Positions 58,917 to 64,000 of a stretch of 64,000 bases of DNA are shown here, one piece after another (position 1 is the stretch's first letter; the number at the start of each line of letters is the position of its first letter). The notes under the pieces were generated by a model, which saw nothing but the letters and a program-made list of their open reading frames with translations, was not told the DNA's origin and did no database searches. The stretch is taken from assembly GCA_013416435.1 (NCBI GenBank), contig JACCEN010000002.1, forward strand, positions 124,001-188,000. Direction: 5' to 3'. The DNA is from Alcaligenaceae bacterium (GTDB taxonomy: Bacteria; Pseudomonadota; Gammaproteobacteria; Burkholderiales; Burkholderiaceae_B). Made by a program: the position numbers and the translations under genes.

Positions 58917-61880
58917 ATGTGGGAAAACGGAAAGATGTTCATAGATCCGTCCCTGGATCTTCCATATATCGACGGAAGCCATAATCTCGGGCTGGTAGCG
59001 CTGTCGGTTCTCGTTGCCGTATTTTGCTCCGTCATGTCGATGCTCACCGCCAGGGTGGCGCGTGACTCGGATCTCATGCTGCATCGCCAGGTGGCCATCG
59101 GCACCGGTGCGATCGCACTGGGCGGCGGCATCTGGACCATGCATTTCATCGGCATGCTTTCCTTCGAGCTGTGCGCCGCCATCACCTACGATCCGGCCAC
59201 GACGATACTGTCGGTGCTGCCCAGCCTGGCCGCATCCTGGATTGCCTTGCAGATCCTGTCCCGCAAGGGGGTGCGTGGCTGGCAATTGATCGCAGGAGGT
59301 GTCCTGGTCGGGTTGGGCATCGTGACGATGCACTACAACGGAATGGCCGCAATGCGGATGACGCCCATCCTGCGCTATGATCCGTTCGTGTTCACGATGT
59401 CGATCGTGCTGGCGATCGGCCTGGCCATCCTGGCATTGTGGGTGCACTTCGGACTGCGCCTGGCTCGCCTGCATCCCATGCTGCGGCTCATCCTCAGCGG
59501 AACCGTGATGGGCGCCGCGATTTCGGGCATGCACTACACGGGCATGGCGGCCGCGCACTTCATCGGCACGCCGGAAGACGCGCAAAACACGGTGTTGCTC
59601 AACAATACCTTTGCGTCCTTGTGGCTGTCGACCTTTACCATCACCCTGACGGTGCTCGTCACGTCTCTCAATGCCCTTATCCGCTACCGGCAGCTCTACC
59701 GCAAGATGGAGGACAGCGAATCGAGCATTCGGGCCATTGTCGACACCGCGGTTGACGGCATCATCACCATCGACCATCACGGCCTGATCCGCGCATTCAA
59801 TCAGTCCGCGGAACGGCTGTTCGGCTGGAAAGAATCCGAAGTCATGGGCCGCAACATCAAGATGCTCATGCCCGAACCGTATCAGTCCGAGCATGACGGC
59901 TATTTGCACAACTACATGAGCTCGGGCAAACCGAAGATCATCGGTTCGGGCCGCGAGGTCACCGGCCTGCGCAAGGACGGCAGCCTGATGCCCATGCGAC
60001 TGGCGGTAGGACAGGTCAATTTGCCCGGCGCGCCCCTGTTCGTCGGGTTCGTGACCGACATCACTGCGCAGCGCGAACTGGAGTCTTCCCTGAGGGAAGC
60101 GGCGGAGCGTGCCAAGCAGGCGGCGTCCGCCAAAACCGCCTTCCTGGCCAATATGAGCCACGAGATCCGCACGCCGATGAACTCCATCATCGGCTTCACC
60201 GAGCTACTGCTCAAGGACACGCTGACGGCCGAACAACGCGGCTACTTGAATATCGTGCGCAAGTCCTCGCACTCGCTGCTGGGCTTGCTGAACAACATCC
60301 TGGACACCATCAAGCTGGAAAAAGCCGCGGTCAACGTGGAAAACATCGATTTTTCGATGAAGGAGCTGGCCACCCAGATCGTCAATTCGCTGAGCCTGAG
60401 CGCGTCGGCGAAAGGCCTGCTGCTGAGCCTGGACTATCCCGAAGAGATGGAGGAATACTTCGTCGGCGACCCCTTGCGCGTCCAGCAGGTCCTGATCAAC
60501 CTGATCGGCAACGCCATCAAGTTCACCGAACAAGGCTCCGTCACCATCGAGTTCAAGCATGAGGCCGACGCGGTCCACATCGCGGTCCGGGACACCGGCA
60601 TCGGCATGAGCGCCGAACAAGTGGAAAGCATTTTCGATCCCTTCACGCAGGCCGATGTCTCGATCAGCCGGCGCTTTGGCGGCACGGGGCTGGGCACCAC
60701 CATCTCGCGCCAACTCGTCAAGCTGATGCGCGGCACCATTCATGTGGACAGCACGCCCGGCCAGGGCAGTGTTTTCCATATCCGCCTTCCTTTGCCGGCA
60801 GGCCGCCGGCCCGACCCCATTGCGCCCAGCGCCGGCGCACCCGCACTGCCGCCCTTGAACATCCTGATCGCGGATGACGTGGAGCAAAACCTGGAGCTGC
60901 TGACGCTCATCCTGCTCAAAGACGGACACAACGTAACGTCGGCCCGGGACGGGGAAGAAGTCCTGGAAAAATTCAAGCAGAAGCGCTACCACGTCGCACT
61001 GATCGACATCCACATGCCGCGCGTGGACGGCCTGACGGCAACGCGGCGTATCCGCGAGCTTGAACGTCAGCAAGAACTGTCGGCCACTCCCATCATCGCC
61101 CTGACGGCGAGCGTGATGGACGCGGATCGACGTGCCGCGCGAGCGGCCGGCATGGACGGATTTGCCATCAAGCCGCTGGACGCCGTCGGCTTGCTGTCGG
61201 AAATCGCACGGGTCCTGAACCTGGGACCCGGCCAGGAAGCGCCTCATGCGGAAAGCGATGAGGACTCGCCGGATGCACAGATGGACTGGGCGGCCGGTAT
61301 TGCGCTTTGGGGCAGCGAACAGAATCTGATGAGCGCCGCGGAAGGTTTTCTGGCCACTGTCGATCAGCGCCACCCGTTGCCGGACGAAGCGGCGCCCGCC
61401 GGGGAAGACTGGTCGGCGGTTCGGGCCAGCCTGCACGGCATACGCGGTGCCGCGGGCAATCTTTCCATGAAGGGCATTGCCCAGCAGGCGGCTATTCTGG
61501 AAGACGCCCTGCGCAATGGACGCGTGGACGGCCTGCGTCCAAAGATCGCACACCTCAAGCGCATGCTTGAGATGGCATCGCTCGAACTGCAGGACCGGCG
61601 GGCCGCGCAGCAGGCCTCCACGCCAAAAACCGAATCCGCGCCACAGGCCGCTTCCCGCCATGAAATGGCGGTGTTCGTGGAACGCGCCCTCGCACAGCTC
61701 GAACGCCACGAGATCGACGAGGCCTCTCTCCAGCCCATTCTCGCGGACCTGGACAATCAAGGGGAAGCACAATTGCGCGCTCAGTTGGTCAATGCGTTGG
61801 ACTCCTTCGATTTCGACCACGCCCGGATACTGCTGCACGAGGCCGCCGCTCTCTTGCCGGCGCGGTCTACCGAAAATTGA
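58917..61880 (+). CDS. Hybrid sensor histidine kinase with MHYT sensor domain
   Basis: The 987-residue membrane protein has, in order: an MHYT domain of seven helices with three repeats (TMHFIGM, TMHYNGM, GMHYTGM), thought to bind a metal and sense a diatomic gas; a PAS domain (about 265-375, RAFNQSAERLFGWKESE); HisKA with SHEIRTPMNSIIGF; HATPase_c (FDPFTQADVSISRRFGGTGL); a receiver domain (ALIDIHMPRVDGLTA, Asp near 695); and a C-terminal Hpt-like domain with His in ASLHGIRGAAGNLSM. Signal flow is His-Asp-His to another receiver, probably the HD-GYP regulator 11 bp downstream. The start at 58917 has GGAG at rather long spacing; an ATG at 58935 is possible. Confidence 0.94.
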   Translation: MWENGKMFIDPSLDLPYIDGSHNLGLVALSVLVAVFCSVMSMLTARVARDSDLMLHRQVAIGTGAIALGGGIWTMHFIGMLSFELCAAITYDPATTILSVLPSLAASWIALQILSRKGVRGWQLIAGGVLVGLGIVTMHYNGMAAMRMTPILRYDPFVFTMSIVLAIGLAILALWVHFGLRLARLHPMLRLILSGTVMGAAISGMHYTGMAAAHFIGTPEDAQNTVLLNNTFASLWLSTFTITLTVLVTSLNALIRYRQLYRKMEDSESSIRAIVDTAVDGIITIDHHGLIRAFNQSAERLFGWKESEVMGRNIKMLMPEPYQSEHDGYLHNYMSSGKPKIIGSGREVTGLRKDGSLMPMRLAVGQVNLPGAPLFVGFVTDITAQRELESSLREAAERAKQAASAKTAFLANMSHEIRTPMNSIIGFTELLLKDTLTAEQRGYLNIVRKSSHSLLGLLNNILDTIKLEKAAVNVENIDFSMKELATQIVNSLSLSASAKGLLLSLDYPEEMEEYFVGDPLRVQQVLINLIGNAIKFTEQGSVTIEFKHEADAVHIAVRDTGIGMSAEQVESIFDPFTQADVSISRRFGGTGLGTTISRQLVKLMRGTIHVDSTPGQGSVFHIRLPLPAGRRPDPIAPSAGAPALPPLNILIADDVEQNLELLTLILLKDGHNVTSARDGEEVLEKFKQKRYHVALIDIHMPRVDGLTATRRIRELERQQELSATPIIALTASVMDADRRAARAAGMDGFAIKPLDAVGLLSEIARVLNLGPGQEAPHAESDEDSPDAQMDWAAGIALWGSEQNLMSAAEGFLATVDQRHPLPDEAAPAGEDWSAVRASLHGIRGAAGNLSMKGIAQQAAILEDALRNGRVDGLRPKIAHLKRMLEMASLELQDRRAAQQASTPKTESAPQAASRHEMAVFVERALAQLERHEIDEASLQPILADLDNQGEAQLRAQLVNALDSFDFDHARILLHEAAALLPARSTEN

Positions 61881-61891
61881 ACAGCAATGAA

Positions 61892-62926
61892 ATGGAAAGC
61901 ATGAAAGGCAATCGCAGGACAATATTGCTGGTGGACGACGAACCCACCAATTTGCAAATTCTCCGCCATACGCTACAAAGCGACTATCGTCTGCTCTTTG
62001 CCAAAGACGGCCTAAAGGCAATGGAGATCGCGTGCGCCGAAACCCCCGACCTGATCCTGATGGACATCATGATGCCGGGCATGTCGGGCTACGAGGCTTG
62101 CCGGAAGCTGAAGCGCAATCCCGCCACCGCCTCCATTCCGGTCATCTTCGTCACCGCGCTGTCGGACGCGGCGGACGAGCAGAGCGGCTTCGACCTGGGC
62201 GCCGTCGACTACATCACCAAGCCCTTCAGCCCTTTGATCGTAAAGGCCCGGGTCCGCACGCATCTGTCCTTGGTACAGGCCGAAACCCTGCGCCGCACGC
62301 GCCTGCAGATCGTTCAATGCCTGGGCATGGCGGCGGAATACAAGGACAACGAGACCGGCATGCACGTGATCCGCATGAGCCATTACGCCAGGACCATCGC
62401 CCTTGCCGCAGGCTATAGCGAAGAGGCCGCCGACGACCTGCTGCACGCCGCACCCATGCACGACGTCGGCAAGATCGGCATTCCCGACGCCATTCTGCAA
62501 AAGCCGGGCAAGCTGACGCCGGCCGAATGGGAAATCATGAAGGACCACACCGAGATCGGCGGACGAATCATAGGCAGGCACGAAGACGGCCTGCTGGCCA
62601 TGGCTCGCATCATTGCCTTGAGCCACCATGAAAAATGGGATGGCAGCGGCTATCCCAATGGGCTCGTGGCAGAAGAAATACCCCATGTGGCCCGTATCGT
62701 CGCCATCGCCGACGTCTTCGACGCCCTGACCAGCGTGCGCCCTTACAAGCCGGCGTGGACAGTGGAGGACGCCGTCGAGCTGATCCAGCGCGAAAGCGGC
62801 CGGCACTTCGACCCGGACCTGGTCGACTGCTTCATGGACTGCCTGCCCGAGATCCTGAAGATCAAGGAGCGCTGGACGGACCAGGAAGGCGCGCCCGCCG
62901 CCGCGGACGCATTGTCTAGACGTTGA
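61892..62926 (+). CDS. Response regulator with HD-GYP c-di-GMP phosphodiesterase domain
   Basis: The 344-residue protein has an N-terminal receiver (LLVDDEPTNLQILRH, phospho-Asp in LILMDIMMPGMSG, Lys in DYITKPFSP) and an HD-GYP domain with AAPMHDVGKIGIPDA, SHHEKWDGSGYP and IADVFDALTSVRPYK. It should hydrolyse c-di-GMP when phosphorylated. The in-frame ATG at 61892 is taken as start; an earlier TTG (61877) overlaps the kinase stop and another ATG at 61901 is possible. Together with the preceding kinase it forms a probable phosphorelay that lowers c-di-GMP. Confidence 0.93.
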   Translation: MESMKGNRRTILLVDDEPTNLQILRHTLQSDYRLLFAKDGLKAMEIACAETPDLILMDIMMPGMSGYEACRKLKRNPATASIPVIFVTALSDAADEQSGFDLGAVDYITKPFSPLIVKARVRTHLSLVQAETLRRTRLQIVQCLGMAAEYKDNETGMHVIRMSHYARTIALAAGYSEEAADDLLHAAPMHDVGKIGIPDAILQKPGKLTPAEWEIMKDHTEIGGRIIGRHEDGLLAMARIIALSHHEKWDGSGYPNGLVAEEIPHVARIVAIADVFDALTSVRPYKPAWTVEDAVELIQRESGRHFDPDLVDCFMDCLPEILKIKERWTDQEGAPAAADALSRR

Positions 62927-64000
62927 CCAGCTGCTGTGCCGCCAGCCCCTGGACCAAGGCTTCGACGGCGGGATCGGACGACACGCCGGCACCGTTGCTG
63001 TTGGCGTCGATCACCGTCAGGGCCGCCATATTGACGATGCGCCGTACCGTGGAGCTGGATGTGAGGATATGCACCGGCGCATTGGCGCCCAGCAGGAAAG
63101 GTCCCACGGCCACATTGCTGCCTGCCGCCGTCTTCAACAGGTTGTAGGCGATGTTGCCCGAGTCGACGTTGGGGCAGACCAGCAGGTTGGCGGCGCCCTT
63201 CAGGCGGGACGACGGCAGGATGCGCAGCCGCAGCGCCTCGTCGAGCGCGCAATCGCCATGCATTTCGCCATCGATCTCGAGATCGGGCGCCCGAGCCAAT
63301 ACCATGTCCAGCGCCTCGCGCATCTTGGAGCCCGACGCGGAACTGCCCGAACCGAAATTGGACCGCGACAGCATGGCCACCTTGGGCACCAGATCCAGCC
63401 ATTTCATCTGTTCTGCGGCGGCAATGGTGAACTCGGCGATCTGCTCGGCGCTCGGATCGTCGTTGACATGCGTATCGACCAGCGCCACGGTACGTTCGTC
63501 GAGCAGCAGGATATTCATGGCCGCATAGGTCTTCGCACCCAGCTTCAGCCCGATGACTTGGTCGACGAAACGCAGATGCTCGTGGTAGCTGCCCACGGTT
63601 CCGCAGATCATGCCGTCGGCATCGCCGAGCTTCACCATCATGGCACCGATCAGGGTCAGCCGCCTGCGCATTTCCACGCGGGCCATTTCCTTCGTGATGC
63701 CGTTGCGGCACATGAGCTCCCAATAGGTGGTCCAGTACTGGTGGAAACGGACGTCGTTCTCGGGGTTGGTGACTTCGACGTCCTCGCCCAGGCGCAGGCG
63801 CAAGCCGTATTTTTCGATGCGGGACATCAGGACTTGCGGGCGCCCGACCAGGATGGGATGCGCGAGCTTTTCATCCACCACCACCTGCACCGCGCGCAGC
63901 ACGCGCTCGTCCTCGCCCTCGGTGAAGACGATGCGGGTCTTGCCACCATCGCGCACCTGTTGGCGTGCCATGGAGAACAGGGGCTTCATGAAAGCACCCG
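62916..64000 (-). CDS. maeB: Second malic enzyme-phosphotransacetylase hybrid, 3' part only
   Basis: A leftward frame enters from the right edge and ends at 62916. Its visible 361 codons are the phosphotransacetylase-like domain (RIVFTEGEDERVLRAVQVVV, GDADGMICGTVGSY, MNILLLDERTVALVDTH, NVAVGPFLLGANAPVHILTS), very similar to that of the maeB at 28963-31254. The internal ATG at 63989 is not the true start: the upstream codons read GAF, as in the linker SGSFMKPLFS of the other copy. It therefore probably continues as a full malic enzyme beyond the window. Its 3' end overlaps the HD-GYP gene by 11 bp, convergent. Confidence 0.9.
   Translation of the reverse strand, partial: GAFMKPLFSMARQQVRDGGKTRIVFTEGEDERVLRAVQVVVDEKLAHPILVGRPQVLMSRIEKYGLRLRLGEDVEVTNPENDVRFHQYWTTYWELMCRNGITKEMARVEMRRRLTLIGAMMVKLGDADGMICGTVGSYHEHLRFVDQVIGLKLGAKTYAAMNILLLDERTVALVDTHVNDDPSAEQIAEFTIAAAEQMKWLDLVPKVAMLSRSNFGSGSSASGSKMREALDMVLARAPDLEIDGEMHGDCALDEALRLRILPSSRLKGAANLLVCPNVDSGNIAYNLLKTAAGSNVAVGPFLLGANAPVHILTSSSTVRRIVNMAALTVIDANSNGAGVSSDPAVEALVQGLAAQQLVNV

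Overview
The window is about 62-65% G+C and reads as a chromosomal segment of a betaproteobacterium of the order Burkholderiales, most likely family Alcaligenaceae (Bordetella/Achromobacter/Pusillimonas-like). The reasons are the Bug-type periplasmic binding proteins, the malic enzyme-phosphotransacetylase hybrids, the tkt-gap-pgk...fba-purC-purE-purK-sua5 gene order, and the miaB-phoH-ybeY-corC-lnt order. The family assignment is inference from gene content; no rRNA gene is present.

Region 1 (1-14758) is a catabolic locus. A leftward run of nine genes encodes an enolase-superfamily enzyme, a Bug protein, an aldehyde dehydrogenase, a second Bug protein, a three-subunit molybdenum hydroxylase whose large subunit carries a fused CoxG-like domain, an acyl-CoA ligase and a UbiD-type decarboxylase cut by the left edge. 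Several of these genes overlap by ATGA. A divergent LysR regulator is followed by an XdhC-type cofactor chaperone and an alpha/beta hydrolase. Ligase + Mo-hydroxylase + UbiD is the enzyme set used for furoate/furandicarboxylate degradation; that is the best hypothesis but is not proven here.

Region 2 (14751-27138) is central metabolism: sua5, purK, purE, purC, fba, then mog and an aldehyde dehydrogenase where related bacteria usually carry pyk, then pgk, gap and tkt, with divergent rsmE.

Region 3 (27301-53384) is mostly housekeeping: barstar/patatin/maeB, a possible FAD-binding protein and an aminotransferase, a lytic transglycosylase, a second UbiD, a yqjDEK-like membrane stress group, an exported protein, upp/dacB, queA-tgt-yajC-secD-secF, a sulfite dehydrogenase pair (sorAB-like), and miaB-phoH-ybeY-corC-lnt.

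Region 4 (53401-64000) starts with three tRNA genes (Ala-GGC, Glu-TTC, Asp-GTC) and a terminator. An accessory stretch follows: a HigA-like antitoxin remnant, DUF1330 and SnoaL-like proteins, an MmyB-type regulator, a small membrane protein, and a frameshifted glycosyltransferase divergent from a TetR gene. It ends with an MHYT hybrid histidine kinase, an HD-GYP response regulator, and the 3' part of a second malic enzyme hybrid.

The most striking non-coding signal is a family of at least 16 nested palindromes of about 30 bp. Each is two GGGGTC(A/T)GACCCC palindromes around a 4-base spacer. Most sit within about 25 bp of stop codons, and two run into coding sequence and form the C-termini of a YqjK-like protein and of Lnt. 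No transposase, CRISPR array or rRNA operon was seen.
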